The translations under genes and the position numbers were made by a program. Positions 32,250 to 44,058 of a stretch of DNA of 64,000 bases are shown here, one piece after another. The DNA is from Congeria kusceri (Eukaryota; Mollusca; Bivalvia; Myida; Dreissenidae). Numbering within the stretch: the stretch's first letter is position 1; every line of letters starts with the position of its first letter. The notes under the pieces are model-generated. The model did not search any database. It saw only the letters and a program-made list of their open reading frames with translations, and was not told where the DNA came from. The DNA lies in assembly GCA_027627225.1 (NCBI GenBank), contig CM051040.1:30361634-30425633 (forward strand). Direction: 5' to 3'.

Positions 32250-32497
32250 TTTTCATTGAGTGCACCGTGAACCTCTCCAATATGTTAATTGCATCCGTAA
32301 GACTTGTTAGTTGAGTTGCGGGGGAGTTCTACGAGTTACCAGATACAGATACTCCTGTTCCAGGGGCGATCCTGTGCCTTTCATTGACCGTCGTGCGAAA
32401 ATACGAGTTAGTTGGTTGGTAAGAAGGTGTGGCTGGGGCTCGAACCTGCCACGTCTGGGTTGTGAAGCCAATGCGCTACCAATAGACGTTAGCTAGA
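32250..32497 (-). mobile_element. tRNA-derived SINE, second copy of the 13500 family
   Basis: The minus strand carries a tRNA-like head with GGTAGCGCATTGGCTTC and GGTTCGAGCCCC-like boxes (about 32497-32430). A body follows that shares TACGAGTTAG and AAGACTTGTTAGTT with the copy at 13500-13791. It is diverged and has small indels. Confidence 0.7.
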
Positions 32498-32519
32498 ATA
32501 CTATTTAGATATGGCAAGA

Positions 32520-32697
32520 TATGCCCCGTTCCATAGCTGAGTCATGGTCTTTAAGTGTCCGGTGTGAAGCAACTAGTATATTGCACCGCGTTTGGTGTGT
32601 TACTTAGAAGGTGAAGCGGGTGCTTGAACATGCGACTCTATGGTTGTACAGCCAATCCGTATGCAAGCACTAGACCGCAACTTCTGCCACAATAGTG
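32520..32697 (-). mobile_element. Another tRNA-derived SINE, abutting a LINE
   Basis: In reverse, GTTGCGGTCTAGTGCTTGCA (box A-like) and GCATGTTCAAGCACCC (box B-like) form a tRNA-like head at 32695-32610, followed by a GC-richer body. It starts exactly where the LINE reverse-transcriptase fragment stops, so one interrupted or replaced the other. Confidence 0.6.
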
Positions 32698-33333
32698 ATC
32701 GACTTATACTATCATAGCATTTAGCATAATCAATAAAAATGCAATAGAGTTTTTGACCAGAATTTAAAACCTTATTGATAATACTATTGAGAATGAAGAT
32801 GCAGTCAACTGTGCTCTTTCCTTTTTGGTAGCCGAACTGAAATTCAGAAATAACTGTGTTTTCATCACACCATTTGGTCAATCTGTTTAATAGTACTTCA
32901 GAATATATCTTTGATAAAATATTATTCAATGTTATTCCACGGTAATTTTTTGCATCACTCGGATCACCACCTTTGAATATTGGTGTGATGTAACCCTTTC
33001 CCCAGCTCTCAGGGTATTGTGCATTATCAAAAATGTTGTTGAATATAGCTATGAGATGCGGCTTAATAGTGCTGTATACTGTTTTGATGATTTCTGCTGA
33101 TATATTGTCCGGCCCACTAGCTTTTCCATTGTTTTGTTTGAAAACTGCTTGATGTATTTCTGACTCTGTAATTGGTGAATCCAGTTGATCATTATTTATA
33201 TCATTATCCATATTATCTGCCGAATCATTTCCAATCAAGTCTTTAAAATGATTGAACATGTCGTTCATTTTCGTTTGATCCGTATTTATATTATTTGGTT
33301 TGTAGTATTTTTAAGTGTTTTCCAAAATTTATC
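32698..33333 (-). pseudogene. LINE reverse transcriptase fragment
   Basis: The minus strand encodes FWKTLK at the far end, NNGKASGPDNISAEIIK, ITPIFKGGDPSDAKNYRGIT, FQFGYQKGKSTVD, and motif A as FIDYAKCYDS. These are the order and spacing of the first half of a LINE reverse transcriptase. It stops before the YADD motif, where a SINE begins; the last 22 codons of the open frame come from the SINE. Both ends of the LINE are missing. Confidence 0.85.
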
Positions 33334-33339
33334 GATTGT

Positions 33340-33613
33340 AAGTTCTTCGTAGCCTACAGAGTCAAACGTAGGTCATGCGATGCGTGCTCTCGATTTTCCA
33401 CACAATAGTTTAAATTAATACATTGCAGTAATTTGTTGTCAAAATATGCAGAAAAACGATTGGTAACAAAAAATAACACTTTCGCAACGAGTCAAATATA
33501 ATCGTATATATCTGATTTCGATTTACTGACTCGTTGCCTGCAAAGAAGAAGTTCCCGCGATACAGGTTCCTGAAATTACCCTCTCTAGAGGACCGTTGGC
33601 TCGCCAAAAATCT
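33340..33613 (+). mobile_element. GTTGGCGA-family DNA element, partial copy 4
   Basis: From AGCCTACAGAGTCAAA through GTTGTCAAAATAT to the right end GTTGGCTCGCCAAAAATCT it aligns with 36570-37100. The left half is missing or replaced by the LINE at 32698-33333. Confidence 0.65.
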
Positions 33614-34639
33614 AAAAATACTTTAGTATTACAATTCTCTGTTTATACGCATTTCTGAACATTTTTATTTTATGTAAAACACGTGTACTGACTTCCCTAG
33701 AACAAATGGATACGTTTACGTTATATTTCCGTACAAAATCGTACTGCCACTCTTTAAAACGGCGCGTTATTATATTTTGTACGGTAATTAAACAAAACCA
33801 TAACAACCACACTAACGTCTTTGAACTAAAGACTGTAATAGACGCTTCCAGCTCGGTCATGTATCTAACTGGACGATTCCAAAACTATCAATCATATTTA
33901 AAATAGTTGAAGGATTATCCAATCATCGTACTTGGTCCATATTACGTGATTTACAGTTAATAAACTCGTATTTTAGATTATTCAGCATATTAAGTTTAAT
34001 TACAAAATGTATTTACCAAACCAATTAGCAGAAATCAGTAATCTTACAAAACGCAAGGAGTAGCTAAATAATTATTGGTTAAAATTGGAAAGTATACTAA
34101 GGTAAACTCCTCCCATATACTGTTTAATGATAGTTTTGCATGGACACGTGCATTACACGCGCGGACACAACACGACCATAGGACCTGTTAAGTAAAAATG
34201 CGTGAACATGTAATCAGGTGAGAAAAGTACAATTGTTAGATAATCTGCTCAATTATTTGAAGTATTCTGTCAACTGTCTGACAAAGGTAAACATTGTGGT
34301 TTATTATTAACATTTTCGCTGTCACGCAATAGACAACTATGACACTTCCAGCGAAATTGGCAAATGGTGCAGTATTCATTAGGCAACTTAATAAAACATT
34401 TCGTGTCTTTACAACATCAAATTCATGAAGTCTGTGACTTTTCATGACATCATTATTGTCACTTTTGTATAATTACGTTTCTTTTACCACGAGAAGTCAT
34501 GAACGTATACCCCATTGAAATAAGTCATCAAGAATTTGCACTTATCAAACAAAAACACATAGATAGACATGCGCTGTCGTGTATTATATAAAAACGTATA
34601 CGTGCATTGTACACAGACTAATATACGATCTTATAAGTT
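33614..34639. other. Duplicated non-coding block R1
   Basis: The part at about 33990-34260 matches 35440-35710 in order: AGTAATCT, CTCCTCCCAT, GGACACGTGCATTACACG-like, then GTGAACATGTAATCAGGTGA and AATTGTTAGATA. The shared CAG|GTGAGAAAA could be a splice donor, but no open frame precedes it. The rest of the stretch is unremarkable. Confidence 0.5.
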
Positions 34640-35272
34640 ATAAGCGTTCGCGGTATTTTTGTATGCGTTCAAGCAGCGTTTAATTGATTGTAAACATCCA
34701 GATTGGCATAATTTAATAACTGAATCACGCGATGTGATACATATAAATGCTTTAAATATCAAATTACTCCGGAAAAATATTTATCTTTTGATTTATCATT
34801 TTGTTTTAAAATATCATTTGCTATCATTTGCTAAATGTATATGTTTAAATCATCAATTATCAATCGAAACCGGTAGGCATATAAATACTGATAGAAACGA
34901 TCGAATTTTTCAATTTTGTATTGAACATTACTATATATATGTTATTGAAAATGAATATCATGCTTCCAGAGTTCTAAATATATGCCCAACAAAGAAATCA
35001 TTATTTGTTAAGTTGGTTTCAAGGTAATGATAATATTGAAAAATGTTATAATCTCATGAAGACAAAAAATAAACAAAAAATGAGAAAACTCGTGTTGTAT
35101 GTGTACCATCTTAATATTTGTTAAATTAATATGAAATAATATTTAAAATATTTTTGAAATTTTGCATTTATGTATGTAACACAACTGTTTTTAAAATTTG
35201 CTTCTATGTAAAATATTGTGTTATGGGCCGGTGGCCTTTATTTACAATAAAATTGTGATCTGTTTTGTTTCT
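34640..35272 (+). pseudogene. 3' end of a LINE (ORF2 C-terminus and tail)
   Basis: The frame 34662-35027 encodes AFKQRLIDCKHPDWH, NHQLSIETGRHINTDRNDRI and FQFCIEHYY, ending with CPTKKS. It corresponds to the region after reverse transcriptase, also seen at 39223-40059. The untranslated tail follows to about 35272 and ends GGGCCGGTGGCCTTTATTTA, then CAATAAAATTGTGATC. The 5' part is truncated, which is usual for LINE insertions. Confidence 0.75.
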
Positions 35273-36252
35273 GTTTCTGCTCATAACAATTTCAATAACT
35301 TCTGACTCAACACCGTATTATACCCTTCCATAAGCGCTCTTCCCCTAAATGGACGAATCCGCTGTTAATCCAATCAGTGTATTTGGTTTTAATGATCGTC
35401 AGATTAACTGTTAATCTAGTTAACACATGGCAATGCTCGTGATGCAATTGCAAAAAATAATACAATAATAAAGCCATCAGTAATCTAAAAAAAAAAAACA
35501 GGAGGGTCGAACATTTTAATTGGCTAACACTGGAAACGTCGATACAAGTAAGCTCCTCCCATGTTCAGTTTTATGACGTGTGGATGGGCACGGGCAGTAC
35601 ACGTGCGGACAGAACGTTACCATACGACTCGTTAAGTGCAACGAGTGAACATGTAATCAGGTGAGAAAATATGCAATTGTTAGATATTGTGCTCAATTAC
35701 TTGACTTATTATGTATTAATATATTTACAATTGGAGGTATCCTAAATCCCCCGTGAACGAAATACCTTATTCAGGCCCTTTCTTGTGTATTTTTAGATCA
35801 GAAAAAAACTGACTCAAATGAAAACACTATAATATTACAAATTACTGTTTCGGAATTTAGCCATGCATTTACTATTTTGTGAAGTACTTATGACGAAGAT
35901 GTGGTTTAAACTAGCATGAAATATACAAACATGACATTCAGAACGAAGTTTGTATATTTGTCCGTATTCTTGAAATTTTCTTTTTACTGAAATGTATTTA
36001 TTAATGGCGTTAAATTCTGTTTATTTCGTTTATAGTTCAATTCACAAACCATTTAATTTCACACCGTTTTAGATCCTTCCATAATAGCCCTTTACCTAAA
36101 TGAACGAATCCACAATGCTTATTATATTCAGAACATTGCGCCGTTAATCCAATCAGTGTATTCGGTTTTAATGATCACCAGATTAACATATGGCAAGGCT
36201 CGTGTTGCAATTGCCAAAACCAATTTACAATCAAAACGCTGGCAGCGTAAAA
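35273..36252. other. Duplicated non-coding blocks R2 and R3
   Basis: 35330-35450 (CTTCCATAAGCGCTCTTC, then GTTAATCCAATCAGTGTATT) recurs at 36070-36210, and 35440-35710 recurs from 33990. This is a small cluster of local duplications into which the LINE at 34640 inserted. No gene is visible. Confidence 0.5.
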
Positions 36253-37100
36253 AGACTGTTGGCGACAAAAGAAACTAAAAGCATGTAATAATGAGTGCAT
36301 TTTTGCTAAAAAGGAAACATTTGTTTGAATGAAGTTTAATCCCCCACCTTTAAAATTGATAATTTGGCGTTTTATTCTATAGTATATGACATCATAATGA
36401 ACATTTATTTGTAAAGTAAGTAGTTTAGTTAGTAACGAACACGTATTCTTCAAGCTAATTATATAATGCAAACGGAATTATATACATGCCAGTTAACAAG
36501 TCAATCTGCAACGAGCAATAAAGAGTAACCGATAAAGCGTGGTAGTTCGGAACATCGATTATTAGTGATTCGAAGCCTACAGAGTCAAAAGTATGTCATA
36601 CGATGCGTGCTCTTGATTGTCCATAATACCTTAAAATTAATACATCGCACCAATTTGTTGTCAAAATATTCAGAATAAGAATCGTTAATGAGAGAAAAAT
36701 ACAATCGGTAACGTTTCACAACCAGTCAAAAATAACCGATGTAGCGCTTTAATTGATTGCTCTTATTCCAAGGACACCCAGATGAATATTTCGGTTACAT
36801 TTAAGTAAATAGCTAAATAGGGGTGCCACTAGTTGACGTAAAATTTTTAATAAATGTACCTTTTTTTAGAAACTGTAATTGCAATAAATCACATAATATA
36901 CACATTATATTACACATGCCATACATTATCTTAAATATTTAAAAGGTAAAAAACATGTGTGATTTTTGCTGTTTTGAACAAGGACCCCTTCAGGTTTCGA
37001 TTTACTGACTCCTAGCCTGCAAAGGAAAGAAGTAGTTTTGAGCGATATCTGTTTGGGAAATTACCCTTTCAAAAGACCGTTGGTTTTCGCCAACAGCCTA
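36253..37100 (+). mobile_element. GTTGGCGA-family DNA element, copy 3
   Basis: The left end AGACTGTTGGCGA and the right end GTTTTCGCCAACAGCCT are both present. The interior carries the family landmarks AGCCTACAGAGTCAAA, TTTGCTGTTTTGAA and GCCTGCAAAG. It has no open frame. Confidence 0.7.
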
Positions 37101-37289
37101 ACAATTACTTCCCACTGTACGCCCGACTGGTGGATAATGTAATACACCACGCATATTCCATGTGTTTTTCTTCAGGTTTCATGTACAACAGTTAAATCAA
37201 ACTGGATTAGTATTGGTTTTCGAAGGCAATACCTTGATTGTTTTTTTTTTAAACAGTAATGCGCATTCGACCTCATAATTTATAATTCA

Positions 37290-37740
37290 CTAGAGCAATG
37301 GCACGTTTCAAAGTCAACAGCAATTCATGGAAGCACATACCAAGCCGTCCGTTATAGACATTGATAACGTCAATGACCCAGTTTCTAACTCTTCAGAATG
37401 TAATTTAGTTCAGATGTTGCTTATGCACTCGTTTAACAGTGCTTTAATGTCTTGCAGTTCCTGGAATTGCCTACAATGTATTTTAATGCCACATTTGCAT
37501 GTTTGAATGTGTTCGCGCTTGTTCGTTTGTCACCAGAGAAGGTGAGAAATGGCCCGTTTCAAAGTCAACAGCTATTCCTGGAAGTGCATGCAAAACTGTC
37601 CCGCTATAAATATCGATAACGCCAATGACCCATTATCCAATTCTTCAGAAAGTAGGGATTTAGTTAAGATGTTGTCGGTGCACTCGGTTATTGTTTGAAC
37701 TTTAATATCTTCCACATCCTGAAAATATGTACAAAATAAT
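37290..37740. repeat. Two copies of a 190-bp gene-like repeat
   Basis: 37290-37480 and 37545-37735 share ATGGC(A/C)CGTTTCAAAGTCAA and GATAACG(T/C)CAATGACCCA. A third copy is at 52860-53000. On the minus strand all three keep a short frame around SLALSMSITD or SLTLSMSITDG before diverging. This may be a decayed gene piece; nothing is recognisable. Confidence 0.5.
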
Positions 37741-37996
37741 TAAGTCATGTACAATTAGCACGCCATGTGGTTGTTATTTCGTATTCCTTTTTAGATTTAT
37801 CTCACGATATATACGTATCACTGAACGTAATTAATCTTGCACGTTTTCTTAGAATGTCTAATATGTATATAGAAATACCATTGAACAAACGTATGAATTT
37901 AATTTAATTTGAATAAGTATATTTTGTTTCTTCTATACTTTGTAAATAATAGAAATTTGTATAATATTTAAATCTATATACACGTATCATTTTCAT

Positions 37997-38063
<67 letters not shown>

Positions 38064-38290
38064 CCCGTCCGTCCGTCCGTCCGTCCGTGCGTGCGTACGT
38101 ACGTACATACATACATACATACATACATACATACATACATACATACATACATACATACATACATACATACATACATACATACATACATACATACATACAT
38201 ACATACATACATACATACATACATACATACATACATACATACATGCATACATACATGCATACATACATATACACACACAGACATACATAC
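37997..38290. repeat. Compound tetranucleotide microsatellite
   Basis: The array starts as (GCAC)n for about 68 bp, becomes (CGTC)n, then (CGTG)n, (CGTA)n and finally (CATA)n for about 170 bp. Adjacent unit types in the middle differ by one base. All apparent reading frames here are repeat translations. Confidence 0.97.
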
Positions 38291-38329
38291 ATATACGTAC
38301 ATACATATCCCATGATCACCTACGTAGTA

Positions 38330-38894
38330 ACTGAATTACTTACATTCGAACTCACTCGCCTGCCTGCTTGCCGGCATTGCCCGCCCTGTCTGGCTGTGGG
38401 GCACACCTCTCCGTAGTAATTTTTATTTCCGTCTTAGCTGTATATACCCCAATGTTCGACATATTTTAGGGTTTGTTCCACATGAATAAATCCAATGTTT
38501 ACCTTGGTTAAAAATCTGTGAAAAAAATTGTTGTGATTTTCACTATTTTGTATATGTCCCTGTATATTTATTGTGCTATATTTCCTTGGTTAAAAGTAGC
38601 TTATCTCCTACGCTTCAGTTTAGTTTCTTTTAATATTTATCTGAAACGATCACTTATCTGTATATTATTTCTTTGCAAACTGAGGAAATGTTTGCAAATA
38701 TATTGTAAAATAGTGTAATATCTAAAATTGCAGACGCCGAAGCCTTATTAATATCTTAAACATTTCAAACAATATATTCTAACCTGATGCTCGCTAATTT
38801 TTCTATAGACAAAGAACACAATTATTTTTGTTCAACTACCCAATACACAGTTCAAAAAGAATACACACGTATTCTTTACAATGATTCTGAGAGG
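38330..38894. other. Duplicated non-coding sequence
   Basis: CTGCCTGCTTGC ... GTCTTAGCTGTATAT resembles 53800-53900. The short frame at 38518-38718 is AT-rich and unsupported. Confidence 0.4.
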
Positions 38895-40060
38895 AGCATT
38901 GTAAACAGAACAGAATATTTTATTCAGTTACTTGAACATATATACATGTTCCTCATAACATGATCCAATGCATAACAATTATAAACACATGACAACGTAT
39001 AATATATGTACATATATACACACTTTATAACAGAAGAATTTTAACAAACACGTAGTTAATAATTCAATAGTTCTATATGAATATCAAACAGTAGATATAT
39101 AGTAAATTACAACGTAGTTTATAAACAAGATTCACTCCCCGAGGAGGGACTTATAAGTTATAGACGAAAAAGTACGAAAGAAGAATGACAAATTTGTACA
39201 AAAGAAAACAACAAATGAGTAGTTATTGGACGAAATTGATCATAATTTTTCGTCTGTTAAAAGCATGGTATATATATTTACAAAGGTTTAATATAGTTTT
39301 ATAGCTTTTAGATTTAAATAAATTTATAAATTTGACAATACTGGGCTTAGTATAATAATATTTACTAATATATTTTTTACGAATATCTATATACAGTGGG
39401 CAGATACATATAAAATGGTACTCGTCCTCAATATCATTTTTATTACAAAAAGTACAATATCTGTTACAATGTTCGATTCTGTTATTACCATGACGTCCTG
39501 TTTCGATTTTTAATTGGTGAGATGACAATCTCAATTTGGATAATACAATGCGATATCTTAGTGGAACTTTATCAAGGTAACATTCAAATTCATAGTCAGT
39601 TTTAAACAATTTATACGTGCACATAGATCTACTAATATTTATGGCTGTATACCACGATTGTTTGAATTGATCGTGTAGTCTTTGTTTAAATTCTATATGG
39701 AAACTTTTCTCGTTAACTGAATGCGGTGTAATCCAAACATATGAAAATCCATTGCTATCTAACAGAGACTTAACATCAGTTAGCCAGTTAGATTTGCCTT
39801 TGTTAAAATCATCTAGCAACGCTTGGTACAACCGATTAATAATAATATTGTGACTATTTAATAACTTTAGCCAGTATTTTATTATGCGTGTGTGACTATT
39901 GATATGAAGTGGGAATCGGCCAAGTTCACCGTATATTGCCATTGTACATGTAGATTGTTTAACTTTAAGAAGATTTTTACAAAATTTCAAATGAATTCGC
40001 TCTACTTTTGTGGATTTGTAAAAAGTAGTTCGAATTACAATTGCAAAAATATATGGCAAA
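38895..40060 (-). pseudogene. 5'-truncated LINE: ORF2 C-terminal region and tail
   Basis: The minus-strand frame 40059-39223 is open for 278 codons. It encodes KVERIHLKFCKNLLKVKQST, YGELGRFPL, IIKYWLKLL, FKQRLHDQFKQSW, LRLSSHQLKIETGRH, then CTFCNKNDIEDEYHFICICP, a CCHC-type zinc-knuckle-like motif near the end of LINE ORF2 proteins. An untranslated tail runs to about 38900, with AATAAAATATTCTG (in reverse) near its end. Reverse transcriptase and endonuclease parts are absent, so it is dead, although this piece has no stop. It shares the protein family of 34640-35272 and 26100-26525. Confidence 0.8.
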
Positions 40061-40089
40061 TCATGTTAAAATATAAATAATTTTCGCAT

Positions 40090-40229
40090 TATCGTTGTTT
40101 ATCGGCCGATTAACAACTCTTTGTCGTCTGATTTGTGGTTATTCAACAATTCGGGTTAACGCCCTCGTGGTTTAATTCCTGCGCATCAGAACTCTGAATC
40201 GTTGTTTATTGGCCGATAAACAACGATAA
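40090..40229. mobile_element. 140-bp MITE with palindromic ends
   Basis: The left end TATCGTTGTTTATCGGCCGA and the right end TTGGCCGATAAACAACGATA form a terminal inverted repeat. Each end is itself nearly palindromic around GGCC, so the element could fold in more than one way. It sits just upstream of the LINE fragment. Confidence 0.8.
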
Positions 40230-41027
40230 ATAGAAAATTATTTCTTAAGTGTACTGCATTGCAGTAATAAGACATTAAGCTTATGCATTTATATATCATT
40301 TATTTATTTATGTTTAATTGGCAACGGCACTAAAATACGTAGACTTCCGTGCGCCAAATATCATTTTTTATATCGATATTTCTTGTTACTTACTACCACC
40401 AAGTGTATATACTTAATCGATTCATGCATTTAAAACAATATATCAATATTATTAAATTAAAATGTGTTTTAAATTCACTTCAAAGGTTTTCTAACATTAT
40501 TCTAGTTAATATGTTAGATGCCAACATCATTTGGGGAGTGCTATGTGTTCAGTAGCATACCGACAACTCGTGATCACTGAATTCCTCCCAGCCTATGAAG
40601 AAACCACGTAGTATAGTTGTAGTAAACTCCTGGGACCCGTCTTATTAAACATCGTAGGGCATATTTACGTTACGATATAATAAACGCTAAGCACCGACAT
40701 CTTTGATTACTTTATTTCAGTAATTCTATTCATTCCTTGGTATCTTTCGCATGTCCTTTATTTCAGGAACATACTGATCACAAATGTCCAATTTTTTTAA
40801 CTACAAAATTCCGTCGTAACTTAAACTTATCGTAAGATCTTTTATAAGACAGGGCCCTGGAGTCAGAACACTGCGTAATTGGTGAAGAGGGCACCAAGAT
40901 ATTTTCTGAAGCAATGCCAAAATCACAAGAGTATGTAAATGGGTCGCGTATTATAGGACACCACCTTCAGCTGTACCGGTATTTGAAAACTTTATCTGAC
41001 AAGTTAATACGAGTATTAGTTTAGGCT
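40230..41027. other. Duplicated non-coding sequence
   Basis: CGCCAAATATCATTTTT, TTACTTACTACC, ATTTGGGG, CTCGTGATCACTGAAT and ACACTGCGTAATTG recur in order at 54128-54450. No frame is shared. Confidence 0.55.
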
Positions 41028-41290
41028 CAGCGGCCGTATTCCAGAAACATCGGAAGTTTACGTTTAATGTATTTTCACTTAAGTTCCAATTTTTGTAAGG
41101 TAATATTTTTCAAACTACATATAAATTTATTAATCTTATTACAGTTAACTAACTAATAGTTAATTATAAGTTGATAATTAGTGATCACAAACAGAATTTC
41201 GTGCGCATATGGAAGAAAATGCTGCAGAAAAATTACAATTTTAAGGCTAAGGATAAGATTGTACATAAAAGATTTCTCGAATACAACCTC
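41028..41290. mobile_element. MITE related to 13831-14095
   Basis: The left end GGCCGTATTCCAGAAACATC and the right end, read in reverse as GGTTGTATTCGAGAAATCTT, form an imperfect inverted repeat. It ends exactly where the next MITE starts. Confidence 0.65.
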
Positions 41291-41552
41291 TGGGGCAATA
41301 TCCACAAAGCTCCTAAGGGAAATCTTAACTTAAGTCATATTTAAGTGAAAAATTGAAATAATATTTCCATTGGGAAAATTAGTATTTCGTATTTGAAATA
41401 CTTTAAAATAGGAAGCATCTGTTGATTCTATGCAAAACTAAAACCATTTTAGACGAAAAAACTGTAAGTGAACATGCCACAGACTTAAGGAATGTCGTGA
41501 TTTTAAGAAATTTACTTAAGCTATGACTAAGGAGCTTTGTGGATATGGGACC
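41291..41552. mobile_element. MITE with ATATCCACAAAGCTCC ends
   Basis: GGGGCAATATCCACAAAGCT at the left is mirrored by AGCTTTGTGGATATGGGACC at the right, about 25 bp of good inverted repeat with CCTAAG/CTAAGG inside. It is the best-preserved copy of the family at 14265-14791. Confidence 0.85.
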
Positions 41553-42240
41553 AGATCAACAGACTAAAAGTTCGTGTGTGAGCTTAGTTTGCCCGAACGG
41601 GGCGTTCTGCTCCTTCTTGAAGTGACATCACCCTTTAACACAATAATAATATTACGAAATAAACTTGGAAAATTTAGCAATCTAATGCTAAAAATAAAAT
41701 AGTATGATATAGTATTTAAGTATATATTTGAGGTCTCATTTTAACGTTTGTCTATTGTATACTGCTAGTGTGAGTTGTTTTCGCCAGATCAAAAGCATGT
41801 CCATGCAGTATTTTGACATTATATTATCAGATACAATAACTATATACTCTTCACTATATTTGCAGTCAATTTCAGAACATGATAGTCATCAAATCCGGTG
41901 GCAACAAACACTCTCCGTCTTTAGTGTCAACTTTCAATATTGCCCTTAAACACTACCAAAATAAAATCAAGTTCATAATTAAGTAAAAAGCGACGTCTTT
42001 GGTTAATTAATATCTAAGTTGTAACTAAGTTTGAGATTGTATGTTATTTCGAAGTTTATGCAGTCTTTCCGCGCCTAAGGCTGCATTATGTGAGGAACCG
42101 GAGTGTGTCCCAGGTCTCCTACCGAATTCACTTACTAGAGACTCACGAAAGTTGGGACGAATTTTTGAATCACAGCTGCAATTTCCAGCTTTTTATTTTT
42201 TACAAAAAGATATTTTAATTTTGGTGTGGTCTTGTGCTCT
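41553..42240. other. Gene-free stretch
   Basis: 41870-42030 resembles 54640-54790 weakly. The frame beginning at 42041 runs from unique sequence into poly-G and a SINE and is not a gene. Confidence 0.45.
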
Positions 42241-42400
42241 GGGGGGGGGGGGGGGGGGGGGACCAATGTACTCAGAAGAAACCCCACCTGTCTTGTATGG
42301 TGACCACCAATATAACTCAAATGCGCCGGGAGTGGGAAGCGAACCCGTCACGCCTTGGTGAGAAGCGAGTTTTCAAACCACGGCGCTAGCCGAACAGCCG
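42241..42400 (-). mobile_element. SINE with tRNA-like head, next to a 21-G run
   Basis: On the minus strand CGGCTAGCGCCGTGGTTTGA (box A-like) and ACGGGTTCGCTTCCCACTC (box B-like) lie at about 42400-42325. GGTGGTCACCATACAAGACA and GTGGGGTTTCTTCTGAGTAC follow, an order I associate with a common SINE body in molluscs. The 21-G run at 42241-42261 closes it. Confidence 0.7.
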
Positions 42401-44058
42401 AAAAGTTTGAGATTGGGAACTTAATGACTTAAATACTGGCATTTTAAATGCAAGCAAAGTTCATAGTTGAGTAAAAATCACGTTATTTGATCAACATTTT
42501 GATCTGAGGCTAAGTCTGAGTATTGAACTTTCGTAGTCTCAGTGTAAGTAAAATTGACATGCTAATAAAACTTTGTTAAACAGTGTCTTCGTTATTTAAA
42601 AATAATTTATGATTTGATGTGTATGATTTGTCTAAGAAAGATGATAGGACGTACTGATTTGAACATTTTTTGTGGGTGGAATAGGGCTAAGGGGCTCAAA
42701 CTTTGTGCAGATAAGTTCAGATAATTTGTGCTGAACCATCTTATAAGGGGGAGTTTTGAGTTAAGTGTGCAAACATTGTAATTATTCAATCTATTGAAAA
42801 GCAAACGGAGTGACACGTTGTAAAAACAAGTAGATACTAGTATTTACTTTTGAAGTCAACGGACCGTTGGTTTAAAAGGTCTTAACATTGTGAGCGACTG
42901 GTCGCAGATGTTTGTTTTATAACATCACAACGAGTTTCCTGGAAACAACACAACCCCTGGGTAAAATAAGGCCCATCCTCCCTATCTCGAACATGACTCA
43001 TTAATGTCAACACAACCTAGACGTGTCTATAAAAGGTCAATGTCACCGCGACCTTCTCCGCACGTGCGTATATTACACAATTGATCCATTAAAAGTTGTA
43101 TACATACGAGCTTACTAAATAGTAATGCTAAAAACAATCAAAGCGCTGATGGATCTTATCGACTCGTCCAAATAACTTAGTACAATAGGCACTTAAGACC
43201 CGTTATGGTGTGTTTTGTAAAATGTTTTGCAAATATATTGAAAATACAGTAATATTAAAATTGTATATAAGAACCAGTAAATAAAATAAAATTGTATGGA
43301 GTCACCTAAATGACCATATAATTACTTAAATGAAAGCCCCGACGCGTTATCATGGACAATCTGGGCAATTAGAGAGGTATGCCATATCATATGTAACCTT
43401 AAATACAGTGGTTATAAACTTATAACTGTTTTATTGGTTAATATGATAGTTGCGCTAATAGCTCGTTCAGTGTTCTTATGTGAAGAAAATATAGTGATAT
43501 TGCCCCGTAATAAAATCAGATAGCAAAATATATGTTAGTTAGTTTTTTTTCTCTCTCAATAATGCCGATTTGGATGTTGCTTATTGTTTGTTGTTGAATT
43601 GTATCTTTTGTCAAATGTGCAGCTGATAAATGAGGTCCATTGTAAAATGTACGCCACTAATTAAAACGTTAACAGGTGTGAAAACTAGACAGCTGAATAC
43701 AGCAGCTAACAAAACTATGTACGAATTAAATATATAAGGCCTGTCAAAACAACTTCAATTGAAAATGAAAAATATTGTCGGGCAAGAAGCCTGACGAGCC
43801 GAATTCTTTGTCCGGTGTACAATATCATGGTCTTTCTTTGGGCTACACGCATAATTGTCTTACTCTTAATGGCATTCAGACATTCGGTCATTACATTTTC
43901 ATTATCAGTTTTATTACCGGGCAATCTCCGTGGGAGACAGTAGATTAATTTGTCGAAGAGAAATAACCATGGCGTTAAGCAAAACTCAATTTAAACCTTA
44001 AAAACAAACACTATGCTAAATATTAAAATATTTAACATTGTTATGAATGCAACGACAG
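42401..44058. other. Duplicated non-coding sequence with a promoter-like module
   Basis: Apart from the module at 43004-43073 and its upstream homology (GTTTCCTGGAAACAACACAA, shared with 55385), no gene is recognised. Short frames here are unsupported. Confidence 0.45.
43004..43073 (+). promoter_or_regulatory. TATA-containing conserved module P1
   Basis: ATGTCAACACAACCTAGACG is followed by CTATAAAAG at 43027-43035, then TGTCACCGCGACCTTC and CGCACGTGCGTAT. The TATA-like box with a CACGTG palindrome about 30 bp downstream looks like a core promoter. Three more copies exist in this window at 46502, 55454 and 57415. A following transcript is not identified. Confidence 0.5.

Noticed and set aside
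42041..42361. 106-codon frame
   Set aside because: It runs from unique DNA through a poly-G run into a SINE on the opposite strand; no family similarity is seen.
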